DNA of 58,715 bases from Oscillospiraceae bacterium. Lineage in GTDB: Bacteria > Bacillota > Clostridia > Oscillospirales > Acutalibacteraceae. Under the pieces are notes generated by a model that saw nothing but the letters and a program-made list of their open reading frames with translations, had not been told where the DNA came from and made no database searches. Position 1 is the stretch's first letter. Every line of letters starts with the position of its first letter. Below are positions 33,049 through 42,837 of the stretch, piece after piece. The stretch lies in the NCBI GenBank assembly GCA_015066445.1, contig SVOK01000009.1, positions 1 to 58,715 on the forward strand. The letters run 5' to 3'. A program made the position numbers and the translations under genes.

Positions 33049-34656
33049 TCAGCCAACTAATTTATTAAGCTCTTTTATAATCTTATTAAGCGCCGAGGAA
33101 TTAACCTTTCCAAGAGCTACACCGTCAGAGCTATATTGATAGCGAGAGCCCTCACCCTTAACAAAATCAATTCTGTTCTGACCACCGATTTCGTCCTTAA
33201 AGTTGAAGATAAAGCTATATTCTGCCTTACCGGAAAGCTTATCAACAGTAAAATCTGTACAGGAAATACTTATAAGCACCTGATAGAAATCCTGAAAGCT
33301 CTGGCAGTCAATGCTTACTCCCTCATAGGTGATTACATACTTATCTTCAGCCTCTGTATCGGGATTAGCCGCAATTCCGAAATCATAGGTTTTTTCAGGA
33401 GTTACAACTGTAAGACCCTTAAGATTATCTATACCGTTAAGGCATACCCAACTGGAATAAAAGCTTGTGGTAGTATAAGCCGCAAAAGGCACATTAGAAG
33501 CTGAAACCTTTTTTATAAGCTTTTCACCGTCGGCAATAGCGGCATAGTTGCCGTCCTCCTGAAGGCTGAATTTATAAGTAAGGGTCTGCTTGCCGATTTT
33601 CATAGTAGCAACAAAATCAGGATTATCAAGTCCCACAGCCTTTAAAGAAGCGTTTGAGACATCAAAGCTATAAACTCCGTCTACCAGAACGCCCTTTTGG
33701 AAAGCCTCAAACAAGGTTTCAACATTCTCGGCAATTCTTTTTTTCGGAGAAATGATATTATAGCCTATAAGACTTTGAAGCTCCTCATTATCAGAATTAG
33801 CAGGAGCTATAACTATACTCTCACCAAAATTCGCTCCGCTTACGGTTAAAGTATCAAAAGTTGTTATAACACCGTCAGAATTCTTATAAGAAGCTAAATC
33901 GTCCCCAACCTGAAAATGAGGTAAGGAATCGGTATTAGCAAAATCGAATGCGGTAAATTCCATATTGGTTTTATAAGTATCCGAAACGATATAAATTTTA
34001 TCCGAATCAGACAGCTTTAAATAAACACCGCCACTCATAGAATCATTATTATTTTTGCCAACAAGCACCGAAAAGCTCTTGTCATCATTAGTCACAAAAT
34101 CAACCCTATGTGTGGGATTTTCAAGACCACAGTCCGCAAGACTCATTTTGGTAATTTCCATAGTAGCAGTTATGCCGCCAAGAGTTGTTACCTTAGAACC
34201 AACAGCTAGCTCGTTTATAAGCTCCTTGTCATAGCCCTCCAAATACCAAAGTCTTGTTTCCTTGGTTTCGGACGACGTGTTAGACTCTAATGCTTCGGTA
34301 ACAATTGTTTCGGCATAAAGCTTAAATGTGCCGTTTGAATTGGTAATAGTAACAGCCTTGAAATCCTCACTGTCCATATCAAGAACGGTAACGTCCTCTT
34401 CGGGAGTTGGAAGTGAAGGATCTTCGGTATCCTTTTCAGGGATAAGCTTCGCTATACCTACTGTGCCACCTATCAGTATTGCTACAGATAAAACCGCAAC
34501 AAGTATTACAACCCAAACAGGCTTCTTTTTAACATTCTCAGCTGTTTTTTTGTGAACCGCAGGGTCAGAAAATATTGTAGAAAGCTCTTCTTCTGCAATA
34601 TTTTCTTCGTTTTGACCCAAGGCCTCTTTATTTTCATTCTCGGGAATATTACTCAT
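33049..34656 (-). CDS. DUF4340 domain protein, membrane-anchored
   Basis: About 535 residues: an acidic N-terminal tail (about 1-45), one membrane segment (VWVVILVAVLSVAILIGGTVGI), then a large extracellular region with DUF4340-like repeats (TVTNSNGTFKLYAE-type strand, LADCGLENPTHRVDFVTNDDKSFSVLVGKNNNDSMSGGVYLKLSDSDKIYIVS). DUF4340 proteins are typically encoded with Gld-type ABC exporters, as here, and are presumed accessory envelope proteins. The start is ATG 34656 (AGAAGGA upstream), two bases after the stop of the preceding gene. It is the last gene of the ABC operon. Confidence 0.85.
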   Translation of the reverse strand: MSNIPENENKEALGQNEENIAEEELSTIFSDPAVHKKTAENVKKKPVWVVILVAVLSVAILIGGTVGIAKLIPEKDTEDPSLPTPEEDVTVLDMDSEDFKAVTITNSNGTFKLYAETIVTEALESNTSSETKETRLWYLEGYDKELINELAVGSKVTTLGGITATMEITKMSLADCGLENPTHRVDFVTNDDKSFSVLVGKNNNDSMSGGVYLKLSDSDKIYIVSDTYKTNMEFTAFDFANTDSLPHFQVGDDLASYKNSDGVITTFDTLTVSGANFGESIVIAPANSDNEELQSLIGYNIISPKKRIAENVETLFEAFQKGVLVDGVYSFDVSNASLKAVGLDNPDFVATMKIGKQTLTYKFSLQEDGNYAAIADGEKLIKKVSASNVPFAAYTTTSFYSSWVCLNGIDNLKGLTVVTPEKTYDFGIAANPDTEAEDKYVITYEGVSIDCQSFQDFYQVLISISCTDFTVDKLSGKAEYSFIFNFKDEIGGQNRIDFVKGEGSRYQYSSDGVALGKVNSSALNKIIKELNKLVG

Positions 34657-34657
34657 T

Positions 34658-36259
34658 TTATGCGTTCCTTCTAATAATAAAGATGAAAATTGCAGCACCA
34701 ATGAAAAGCAGAGGAATTAAAATCATAAATATAACTAAAACAATTCTTGAAGAAGCTTCAGTTACCTGTTCTGCATAACTTTCAGAGGTGATTTGCTTAG
34801 TAACAAACTTAACGCCTGTTTCGTCTGCCCTAACGATACGCTCGGCAACCTTAAGAGTCATATCCTTATTTGAAACAGCCGCCTGACTAAGATAAGGTGA
34901 ATGTAAAAATTCTATACTGCTGAAGGCTACAACATAGCTTGCCATAAGCTCATTATCGTCATTATAATCCTCTTTTACAGCCTGAATAACAGTGGGATAG
35001 CTCTTTTGTTCGTAGTTTGAAGCGCCCGTCCAGTCAGGCTTAGTATCCTTAGGAGCAGCTACTACTGATTCGGGAGTGGCAACCAAAGCGCTTACAGTGA
35101 TGCCGTTTTCAGCCTCAAACTCAGCCTCTAAAGGCACGTTATAACCTGTAAGACAGAAGTTTATATCCTCAGTAATTTCATCCTTTGTTGTGCCATAGGA
35201 GCCCATTGTCATTGGGTCTTCGGACATATGGTTGCTTGTATTTGTCTCAAAAAGCACACCGTCATTTACAGAGATTCCCCACTGTCTTAAAAAGTCATAA
35301 AGCACAGGAAGGTCAGGAGAATCGGTATCAGCAAAGAACATAAGACCCTTATCGAGCTTGCCGTCATTATCAAGGAATTCCGAAATAACATCGATTTCCT
35401 CGGCTAAAAAGTCAATTGTGGGATTAGTTATCAAAATAACATCAAGCTCATCGGGAATGCTGGTTATAAGTGTATCGTCTATCTGGGATATCTCATAATT
35501 GTTTTCTATAAGCATTTCCTCGAAATCCTGAGTATAGAGCACTTTGGAATGACCTGTGATTATACCCATTTTCTTGGTTTTTGTGCTTGTAACATAAGCT
35601 ATAGCACTTGTAAGAGCGGTTTCAAGGTTATTACCTGTTACGGTAGACATTGTATAGCCATAGGAAGCGTAGGTATCGTCCTGAGAAATTTGATAAATAT
35701 CCTCAAAGCCTATAACCCTGTGCTTCTCGTTGCCTCCACTTTTAGCGGTAACGATAATATCACCGTAGCCTATAGTTTCATTAAGATACTGTGAGGTTAT
35801 TGCAGAAAATTCTGTGGACTGAATATCAACATATTTAAGCTTAATTTTTTTATTGTAATCAGTATATTTATCAATAAGCTTCAAGGTCTGCTCATAATAC
35901 TTAGTAGCATCCTCTGAAACACCGTACTGCTGGGCATAGTATGCCATATAACCGCCGGCATAGGTTTCCTCATCAGCGCAGAAGGTGATATTAATTTCAT
36001 TTTCTAAGCTTTTTAAGAACTCAATATTTTCCTCACTCATAGAATTAACCTTCTGTGAAGTCATATCAAATTCAAGATTAAATCTTGCGCCCAATACAGA
36101 CATAAGCACATTCAAAACAACTACTGCCGTTAAAACAATAGCAATGATAGCTATCGAAAATCCGCCTTTTCTGAGAAAAGCCTGATTTTTAAGCTTTTTA
36201 GGTTTAACGGAATTTTTATCCGACTTGATTTCGGGGGTTAAGTTTTTATTTTCTTCCAT
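34658..36259 (-). CDS. GldG-like ABC transporter auxiliary protein
   Basis: About 533 residues: a cytoplasmic start, one membrane segment (GGFSIAIIAIVLTAVVVLNVLMSVL), a long extracellular domain of the GldG/ABC_transp_aux type (EFDMTSQKVNSMSEENIEFLKSLENEINITFCADEE; KMGIITGHSKVLYTQDFEEMLIENNYEISQID; LDVILITNPTIDFLAEEIDVISEFLDNDGKL), and a C-terminal membrane segment (IVLVIFMILIPLLFIGAAIFIFIIRR). It works with the ABC permease and ATPase encoded upstream; the cargo is unknown. The start is ATG 36259, with AAAGGAGG upstream. Confidence 0.87.
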   Translation of the reverse strand: MEENKNLTPEIKSDKNSVKPKKLKNQAFLRKGGFSIAIIAIVLTAVVVLNVLMSVLGARFNLEFDMTSQKVNSMSEENIEFLKSLENEINITFCADEETYAGGYMAYYAQQYGVSEDATKYYEQTLKLIDKYTDYNKKIKLKYVDIQSTEFSAITSQYLNETIGYGDIIVTAKSGGNEKHRVIGFEDIYQISQDDTYASYGYTMSTVTGNNLETALTSAIAYVTSTKTKKMGIITGHSKVLYTQDFEEMLIENNYEISQIDDTLITSIPDELDVILITNPTIDFLAEEIDVISEFLDNDGKLDKGLMFFADTDSPDLPVLYDFLRQWGISVNDGVLFETNTSNHMSEDPMTMGSYGTTKDEITEDINFCLTGYNVPLEAEFEAENGITVSALVATPESVVAAPKDTKPDWTGASNYEQKSYPTVIQAVKEDYNDDNELMASYVVAFSSIEFLHSPYLSQAAVSNKDMTLKVAERIVRADETGVKFVTKQITSESYAEQVTEASSRIVLVIFMILIPLLFIGAAIFIFIIRRNA

Positions 36260-36273
36260 TTTCTTTACCTCCT

Positions 36274-37020
36274 TTAAGCCCATCTTCTCTTCTCAAGTGA
36301 ACGAACGCACAGGAAAAGGAAGAAGAAAATTATACTCAAGAAATACACAATATTTACAATAGAGAAAATATTTTCACCAAAGCTTTCGGCTATGCTTATA
36401 AATGAAAGCTTTTCAAGCACAAGTGTAATTCCCTTAAGAATTACAGCGGCAGCCTTTTCAAGGAAGGTTTCACCGGCTGTAGTTGGTATAAGGGATACTA
36501 TACTTGGCAAATAGGTTACAAGTATGTTAATAGCAATGGAAAGTATTGCCGAAAGTGCAGGGCTTTCTGTGAGAGAGGAGAAGAACATTCCCAAGGAAAT
36601 GAGGGTTGCTCCTAAAAGCAGCATACCGAGCAAAGGATAAATATACGCCATAATTTCAACCTTTACGAGAGCTGCGATAACGATTTCATAAATAACTGTG
36701 GGAGCAAAGGCTAATGCAAAAACTGCAAAAGCCGCTAAAAACTTGCCCAATACTATTGCAGTAAGGCTTACGGGTGATGTAAGCAATACCTGATCCACCT
36801 TCTGGCGGCGGTCATCACTCATAAGACGCATTGTAAGTATCGGTATGGCAAAAATAATAACGGTGGTTGCGCTCAAAATAACTATAGAAATATCTGGTGA
36901 GCCACTGGTAAAAATCATCCAGAACCAAAGACCTGACCAAAAGGTCATAATAGCCAGAAAAATATATCCTATCGGACTTGAGAAAAAGGATTTAAACTCT
37001 CTTTTAAATATAGCAGTCAT
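36274..37020 (-). CDS. ABC-2 type permease (GldF-like)
   Basis: 248 residues, six membrane spans: TAIFKREFKSFFSSPIGYIFLAIMTFWSGLWFWMIF at the start is typical of ABC-2 permeases of the GldF/NosY type, followed by LTMRLMSDDRRQKVDQVLLTSPVSLTAIVLGKFLAA. RBS AGGAGGAGGAAG is built from the glutamate codons ending the upstream ATPase gene, and the two genes touch at 37020. It forms the membrane pore with the ATPase at 37020-38057. Confidence 0.9.
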   Translation of the reverse strand: MTAIFKREFKSFFSSPIGYIFLAIMTFWSGLWFWMIFTSGSPDISIVILSATTVIIFAIPILTMRLMSDDRRQKVDQVLLTSPVSLTAIVLGKFLAAFAVFALAFAPTVIYEIVIAALVKVEIMAYIYPLLGMLLLGATLISLGMFFSSLTESPALSAILSIAINILVTYLPSIVSLIPTTAGETFLEKAAAVILKGITLVLEKLSFISIAESFGENIFSIVNIVYFLSIIFFFLFLCVRSLEKRRWA

Positions 37021-38057
37021 TATTCTTCCTCCTCCTTTAATTCTTCTGCTGTTTCTATTTTTTCAAGTGTTGCAGCACTATCTTCTTCCACTTCAATACC
37101 AAGCATTCTTCTTGCTTCGTCATTATCGGCAGCGCCTGTGAGTCTTAAGAATACCTGCTCTAACGACAGCTTATTGCTGGTAAGAGAAAGCATTGTCTTT
37201 CCTCTTGATACAACACGCTCAAATACTGCGGCACGGATATCCATACCAAGCTTTGGCTCGATAAGGAAATCGAATGTACCGTCCTCCTTGCGGCCAAGTG
37301 ATATAACGCTCTTAACACCCTTAACGGTGCTTAATGCATCTATCATATCCTGCTCGCCTGCGGCAATTCTTGCAACTAAAGAGCGCTCGCTTGAAATCTT
37401 ATCCGAAAGATTTTCGGCAGTATCGTCAGCAATAATTTCGCCCTTGTTGATAATAATAACTCTTTTACATACAGCCTGAATTTCAGAAAGGATATGTGAA
37501 GAAAGAATTATTGTGTGGTTTTTGCCAAGACGGGAAATAAGGTTTCTTATTTCGATAATCTGATTAGGGTCAAGACCAACAGTGGGCTCGTCCAGAATAA
37601 GTACATCAGGGTTGCCGATAAGTGCCTGAGCAAAACCAACTCTTTGCCTGTAACCCTTTGAAAGATTCTTTATAAGGCGGTTTTGCACGTGGTCGATTTT
37701 AACCAGCTTTAAAACCTCATCAATATGAGGCTTTTTGGGGAACTTAACCTTTTTAAGGTCATAAATAAAGTTAAGATACTCCCTTACCTTCATATCAACA
37801 TAAAGCGGGGGGATTTCAGGCAGATAGCCTATGCGCTTTTTTGCTTCCTCGGGATTTTCTAAAATGTCAAATCCATCAATTGTAACCTTACCCTGTGTAA
37901 GAGAAAGGTAGCCTGTTAAAATATTCATAATTGTAGATTTGCCTGCGCCGTTAGGTCCCAAGAAGCCGATAACCTCACCCTTTTCAATGTTAAAGCTAAC
38001 ATTGTTTACTGCAAGGTGGGTACCGTACCTTTTACTGAGTCCGGTAACATTGATCAT
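37020..38057 (-). CDS. ABC transporter ATP-binding protein (GldA-like)
   Basis: 345 residues. Walker A is GPNGAGKST (about 34-42), Q-loop YLPEIPPLYVDMKVREYL, signature LSKGYRQRVGFAQAL and Walker B VLILDEPTVGLDP, then the H-loop ILSSH. A C-terminal extension of about 110 residues resembles the DUF4162-like domain of GldA/CcmA-type ATPases, ending in an acidic EELKEEEE tail. It is the first gene of the four-gene minus-strand operon ATPase-permease-GldG-DUF4340. RBS GGAGG. True gliding is unlikely here; in Firmicutes such systems have no assigned cargo. Confidence 0.92.
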   Translation of the reverse strand: MINVTGLSKRYGTHLAVNNVSFNIEKGEVIGFLGPNGAGKSTIMNILTGYLSLTQGKVTIDGFDILENPEEAKKRIGYLPEIPPLYVDMKVREYLNFIYDLKKVKFPKKPHIDEVLKLVKIDHVQNRLIKNLSKGYRQRVGFAQALIGNPDVLILDEPTVGLDPNQIIEIRNLISRLGKNHTIILSSHILSEIQAVCKRVIIINKGEIIADDTAENLSDKISSERSLVARIAAGEQDMIDALSTVKGVKSVISLGRKEDGTFDFLIEPKLGMDIRAAVFERVVSRGKTMLSLTSNKLSLEQVFLRLTGAADNDEARRMLGIEVEEDSAATLEKIETAEELKEEEE

Positions 38058-38144
38058 TTCTATTCCTCCAAGAAAATTTTCATATTACAACAGAATATAT
38101 TTTATCAAACAAATATACTCAAATATTAAACAAAGTGTTAATAA

Positions 38145-38175
38145 TTCCGAATTCCTAATTCCGAATTACGCATTA
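38145..38175. repeat. AATTCCGAATT-type repeat, copy 1
   Basis: Tandem ATTCCGAATT palindromes with the 20-bp core at 38156-38175 (TAATTCCGAATTACGCATTA). The same 20 bp occur in reverse orientation at 49674-49693. This copy lies directly after the stop codon of tex. Confidence 0.65.
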
Positions 38176-38177
38176 AT

Positions 38178-40325
38178 TTAAGGTTCTTTAATACTTAAAG
38201 AAATTCGTTTCTTTGCCACATCAACCGACAGTACATAAACTTCAACAATATCGCCAACCTTTAAAACCTCGCTCGGGTGCTTTATAAAACGGTCGGTAAT
38301 GCGTGAAATGTGAACAAGACCGTCCTGATGAACGCCAATGTCAACAAAAGCGCCAAAGTCAATAACATTACGCACAGTTCCTTTAAGCTTCATACCGGTC
38401 TTAAGGTCTTCCATTGACATTATTTCTTGCCTTAGCATTGGTGGAGGCAATTCGTCACGTGGGTCTCTGCCAGGTCTTTCAAGCTCTTTTACAATATCCT
38501 CTAAAGTAGGAACGCCTATTCCTAATTCCTCGGCAGTTTTCTCCAGTCCCCTTAAAGCCACTCGCTCCGAAATATTTGCCGCACTACCCGATTTTAAATC
38601 CTTATCGGTATAATCGCAAAGCTTTAAAAGCTCCTTAGCGGCAGTGTAGCTTTCGGGGTGAACAGAAGTATTATCAAGCACGTTTTTGCCGTCTGCAATT
38701 TTAAGGAAGCCTGCGCACTGCTCAAAAGCCTTTGGTCCTAACTTTGAAACCTTTTTAAGCTCGGTGCGAGCAGTGAATTTGCCGTTTTCCTCGCGGTAAG
38801 CCACGATATTCTTAGCCAAAGCGCCACCTATACCTGCAACGCGTGATAACAGCTGAACAGATGCGGTATTAAGGTCAACACCTACAGAGTTTACGCAGTT
38901 TTCAACAACACCATCAAGCGCGTTATTAAGTTGTGCAGGGGGCATATCGTGCTGATACTGACCAACACCTATTGCCTTAGGCTCAATTTTAACAAGCTCT
39001 GCCAAGGGGTCTTGGAGTCTTCTTGCAATAGATACAGCACTACGAAGTGATACATCATAATCGGGGAATTCCTCAGCCGCTAATTTAGATGCCGAGTAAA
39101 CGCTCGCTCCTGCCTCGCTTACAACCATATAGGAAAGCCCTGTCTGGAGCTCCTTTATAACCTCAGCCGCAAAGCATTCGGTTTCGTGGCTTGCAGTTCC
39201 GTTGCCTATTGCGAAAACCTCAACATTATGCTTTTTAACTAAAGCTTTAATAATAATTTTAGCCTCTTCAATTTTAGATTTCGGCGGTACAGGATAAATA
39301 ACAGCGGTATCAAGCACCTTGCCTGTGCCGTCCACTACAGCTACCTTACAGCCTGTTCTGTAACCGGGGTCTAAACCTAAAGTAACCTTATCCTTAACCG
39401 GCGGCTGCATAAGCAGCTGCTTTAAATTGGTTGAAAAAACCTTTATTGCAGAGGTTGCCGCTCTATCACTAAGCTCGGAACGGATTTCCCTTTCAATAGA
39501 GGGGAAAATAAGTCGTCCGTACGCGTCCTCCGCTGCAAGTCTTACAGTCTCAGTTGCAGGTGAGCCCTCTTTAATATGGGTTTTTGATATGATAAACATT
39601 GCTTTATCCTTATCAAAATCAATGGCTACCTTTAATATATCTTCCTTTTCGCCACGGTTTATAGCCAAAATTCTGTGGTCGGGAATTTTTGAAACAGGCT
39701 CGCTGTAATCTGCATACATTTCATAAACACCGGTATCCTCAACCGCCGCTTTTACGGTTAAAATACCGTGAGCCGAGCAGACAAAACGCATTCTCTTCCT
39801 GACATCAGCATCGTCAGATATTTTTTCTGCAATAATATCCATAGCGCCCTGTAAAGCGTCCTGGGCAGTTTCCACTCCAAGCTCAGCATTAACAAACTCT
39901 GCCGCCATATCTATAGGAGCAGCACAGTCGGGCGCTTGCTCATAAATCATATCAGCCAAAGGCTCTAAGCCCTTTTCTTTTGCAACGCTTGCCCTTGTTT
40001 TTCTCTTCTTTTTATATGGGCGGTAAATATCGTCAAGCTCGGTTAAGGTGGCGGCATTTTCGATAGCCTCTATAAGCTCATCGGTAAGTGCGCCCTGTTC
40101 CTCGATAGATTTTTTTATCTTTTCCCTTGTTTCGTCCATATTGCGAAGATAGGAAAGACGCTCAGAAAGCTCTCGTAAAATCTGGTCATCAAGAGAACCT
40201 GTAACTTCTTTACGGTAACGCGCAATAAAGGGAATGGTATTGCCCTCGTCGATAAGCTTTACGGTGTTTTCCACCTGAAAGGGTTTTAAACTGAATTCTT
40301 CGGTTAAAGTTTTTAGAATATCCAT
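38178..40325 (-). CDS. tex: Tex family RNA-binding transcription accessory protein
   Basis: 715 residues, full-length Tex. N-terminal helical region (FQVENTVKLIDEGNTIPFIARYRKEVTGSLDD, YRPYKKKRKTRASVAKEKGLEPLAD), YqgF-like domain (LGLDPGYRTGCKVAVVD, about 320-450), helix-hairpin-helix region (VGVDLNTASVQLLSRVAGIGGALAKNIVAYREENG) and a C-terminal S1 domain (GTVRNVIDFGAFVDIGVHQDGLVHIS, about 645-712). It binds nucleic acids and affects transcription and RNA metabolism. It is apparently expressed alone. Identification is strong. Confidence 0.95.
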   Translation of the reverse strand: MDILKTLTEEFSLKPFQVENTVKLIDEGNTIPFIARYRKEVTGSLDDQILRELSERLSYLRNMDETREKIKKSIEEQGALTDELIEAIENAATLTELDDIYRPYKKKRKTRASVAKEKGLEPLADMIYEQAPDCAAPIDMAAEFVNAELGVETAQDALQGAMDIIAEKISDDADVRKRMRFVCSAHGILTVKAAVEDTGVYEMYADYSEPVSKIPDHRILAINRGEKEDILKVAIDFDKDKAMFIISKTHIKEGSPATETVRLAAEDAYGRLIFPSIEREIRSELSDRAATSAIKVFSTNLKQLLMQPPVKDKVTLGLDPGYRTGCKVAVVDGTGKVLDTAVIYPVPPKSKIEEAKIIIKALVKKHNVEVFAIGNGTASHETECFAAEVIKELQTGLSYMVVSEAGASVYSASKLAAEEFPDYDVSLRSAVSIARRLQDPLAELVKIEPKAIGVGQYQHDMPPAQLNNALDGVVENCVNSVGVDLNTASVQLLSRVAGIGGALAKNIVAYREENGKFTARTELKKVSKLGPKAFEQCAGFLKIADGKNVLDNTSVHPESYTAAKELLKLCDYTDKDLKSGSAANISERVALRGLEKTAEELGIGVPTLEDIVKELERPGRDPRDELPPPMLRQEIMSMEDLKTGMKLKGTVRNVIDFGAFVDIGVHQDGLVHISRITDRFIKHPSEVLKVGDIVEVYVLSVDVAKKRISLSIKEP

Positions 40326-40341
40326 AATTCACCCGAAATGT

Positions 40342-41697
40342 TTAAATCTTCACAATTCCCAAAGCATCAAGAACAGATGAAATGAGAATTAAAACGATAA
40401 AAATAGGAGCGATATATTTGATAACAACATTAAATAGCTTTTTGCCCTTAAATTTGCCCGTGAGCTCGATTTCATCGGTAAGAGCCTTTGGCTTGATAAC
40501 ATAACCGATAAATATGCAGGTGAGAAGTGCTACAATAGGCATAAGCACACTGTTGCTTATAAAGTCAAACATATCAAGGAAGGTAAGTCCGCCTATGGAG
40601 AAGCCGCTTAACACACCGAAGCCTAAGCAAGAAGGCAAGCCTAAAACAACAGAGCCGATAAATACTATCACACAGGTCTTTTTACGTCCCCAACCAAGCT
40701 TATCATCAACAATGGAAACCACTGTTTCCATAAGAGAAATAGACGAGGTGAGCGCAGCGAAAAATACCATTATAAAGAACAGCGCCCCGATAAATGTGCC
40801 GCCTGTCATAGATTCAAAAACCTTTGGCAGAGTTATAAACATAAGGCTGGGTCCTTTGCCGAGAGCAGCTTCGTCTCCACCTGAAAAAGCAAATACAGCA
40901 GGAATAATCATTAAACCTGCCAAGAAAGCAATACCTGTATCAAACACTTCTATCTGCTTAACAGAGGTTTCAAGATTAATATCTTTCTTAATATAAGAAC
41001 CATAGGTTATCATAATACCCATAGCTAAGGACATTGAATAGAAAAGCTGGCCCATTGCCGCTAAAACTGTGGTGACAGAAAACTTGCTAAAATCGGGCTT
41101 TATGTAATAAATAACACCGTCCATAGCACCTGGCATAAACATACCGTAAATCGCAATTATTAAAGTAAGTACTACAAGCAAAGGCATCATCCACTTACTA
41201 ACCTTTTCAATACCCTTTTCAACGCCGAAAAGAACTATAAGCGCTGTAAAACCGATAAATAGTAAAAACCAACCTATAGGCTCAAAGGGTCTTGAGATAA
41301 AATCAGTGAAATATTCATCTCCTGCAGCGGCTTTAGCTCCGCCTGACACAAATACCGCAATATATTTTGCAACCCAACCGCCTATTACAGAATAATAAGG
41401 TAAGATTATCATAGGAACAAGAGACGCAAGCCAACCGATAAAGCTATACTTTTTATTTAAAGCTCCGAAAGCCTTAACTGCGCTGAGTCCTGTTTTTCTT
41501 CCTATTGCAATTTCGGCGCACATAAGCGCAAAACCAAAGGTTACAGCCAATGCTATGTACACAAGCAGGAATATACCGCCGCCGTATTTTGCGGCAAGAT
41601 AAGGAAATCGCCAGATATTTCCAAGCCCTACCGCCGAGCCTGCAGCGGCAAGCACAAAGCCGATTTTACCTGTAAAACTACTTCTTTTTTCACTCAT
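40342..41697 (-). CDS. Neurotransmitter:sodium symporter (NSS/SNF) family transporter
   Basis: About 451 residues, 11-12 membrane spans. The LeuT-fold signature is FVLAAAGSAVGLGNIWRFPYLAAKYGGGIFLLVYI, with IGGWVAKYIAVFV and SLAMGIMITYGSYI further on. Bacterial members take up amino acids (tryptophan, tyrosine, alanine, leucine) with sodium; the substrate here is unknown. The start is ATG 41697 (AAGGA nine bases upstream) rather than the in-frame TTG at 41703. It lies between tex and ddh on the same strand. Confidence 0.92.
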   Translation of the reverse strand: MSEKRSSFTGKIGFVLAAAGSAVGLGNIWRFPYLAAKYGGGIFLLVYIALAVTFGFALMCAEIAIGRKTGLSAVKAFGALNKKYSFIGWLASLVPMIILPYYSVIGGWVAKYIAVFVSGGAKAAAGDEYFTDFISRPFEPIGWFLLFIGFTALIVLFGVEKGIEKVSKWMMPLLVVLTLIIAIYGMFMPGAMDGVIYYIKPDFSKFSVTTVLAAMGQLFYSMSLAMGIMITYGSYIKKDINLETSVKQIEVFDTGIAFLAGLMIIPAVFAFSGGDEAALGKGPSLMFITLPKVFESMTGGTFIGALFFIMVFFAALTSSISLMETVVSIVDDKLGWGRKKTCVIVFIGSVVLGLPSCLGFGVLSGFSIGGLTFLDMFDFISNSVLMPIVALLTCIFIGYVIKPKALTDEIELTGKFKGKKLFNVVIKYIAPIFIVLILISSVLDALGIVKI

Positions 41698-41731
41698 AAC
41701 CAAACATCCTTAAAAAATTTTTAACCTTTAA

Positions 41732-42715
41732 TTAAAGTATTCTTTTTCTTAAATCCTCTGCACTTGAGGGAGATAAATAAGCAGGGGCTACATCAAACAC
41801 GGTCTTACAGCCGCTCATACCCTCTTTATTCATTCTGTAAGCCGCGCGGGCATACGCCACGAGCACGCTTGATGTGAATTCGGGGTTGGAATCAAGCTTT
41901 AAGCTATATTCAATAATATGAGAGTTTTCACCGCCGAGCCCTGTTTTTCCCGAGCGGATAACCATACCGCCGTGGGGGATACCGCTGTGGTCACGCTTCA
42001 TTTCTTCTGCTGATATAAAATGAACTGTAGTATCATAATCAGCAAAATAATTGGGCATTGTTTTAATTTCATTTTCAATGCGGTTTTTATCTGCACCGTC
42101 CGATACCACAACAAAGCACTCTCTTAAATGCTTTTGTCTTACAGAAAGCTCAGGATTTTCACCCTTCCTTACGCTTTCTACAGCAGACTCAATAGGAATC
42201 GTATATTGACGGGCATCAACTACACCCTCAATTCTTCTTATAGCGTCCGAATGGCCTTGGCTGACTCCCTTGCCCCAGAAAGTATAATCCTTACCGTCAG
42301 GCAAAATAGTTTCCCCATAAAGACGGTTAAGCGAAAACATACCTGGGTCCCAACCTACCGAAATCATCGCAATATTGCCGCCCTTTTTAGCGGCAGTATC
42401 AACATTAGCAAAATGCTCGGGGATTTTTGCGTGGGTATCAAAACTGTCTATAACATTAAAATGCTCTGCAAGGTTAGGTGTCTGAACAGGCAAATCGGTC
42501 GCCGAGCCACCGCAGATAATAAGAGCATCTATTTTACCCTTGAAATCCAATATATTGTCCATACCGTAAACCTTTACATTTGTAAGCGTTTTAACCGTTT
42601 CAGGGGCGCGCCTTGTGAAAATTCCGCAAAGCTCCATATCAGGGTTTTGCTTTAGTGCGCACTCAACGCCGCGCCCTAAATTGCCATAGCCTACAATTCC
42701 TATTTTAATTGACAT
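41732..42715 (-). CDS. ddh: meso-Diaminopimelate D-dehydrogenase
   Basis: 327 residues, the usual length. It makes meso-diaminopimelate in one NADPH-dependent step from tetrahydrodipicolinate and ammonia, feeding lysine and peptidoglycan synthesis. Features: IGIVGYGNLGRGVECAL dinucleotide fold, CGGSATDLPVQTP, NVIDSFDTHAKIPEH, ISVGWDPGMFSLNRL, FWGKGVSQGHSDAIRRIEGVVDARQYTIP and the C-terminal ARAAYRMNKEGMSGCKTVFDVAPAYLSP. All are diagnostic of Ddh. Its presence means this organism has the dehydrogenase shortcut; other pathway genes are not in the window. Confidence 0.95.
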   Translation of the reverse strand: MSIKIGIVGYGNLGRGVECALKQNPDMELCGIFTRRAPETVKTLTNVKVYGMDNILDFKGKIDALIICGGSATDLPVQTPNLAEHFNVIDSFDTHAKIPEHFANVDTAAKKGGNIAMISVGWDPGMFSLNRLYGETILPDGKDYTFWGKGVSQGHSDAIRRIEGVVDARQYTIPIESAVESVRKGENPELSVRQKHLRECFVVVSDGADKNRIENEIKTMPNYFADYDTTVHFISAEEMKRDHSGIPHGGMVIRSGKTGLGGENSHIIEYSLKLDSNPEFTSSVLVAYARAAYRMNKEGMSGCKTVFDVAPAYLSPSSAEDLRKRIL

Positions 42716-42792
42716 AAAACATTACTCCCCAAGGATTCAAAATTAATCAATATATTATAACATTTTAAAAACTATTTATCAATATTTTTTTT

Positions 42793-42834
42793 GCAAAAAA
42801 TACAGCCCCGCCTTTAGGGAGACAGGGCTGTAAA
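42793..42834 (-). terminator. Terminator of the Ig-like dockerin gene
   Basis: TACAGCCC (42801-42808) pairs with GGGCTGTA (42825-42832). Read on the minus strand, TTTTTTGC follows. It lies a few bases after the stop codon at 42838. Confidence 0.8.
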
Positions 42835-42837
42835 ATT

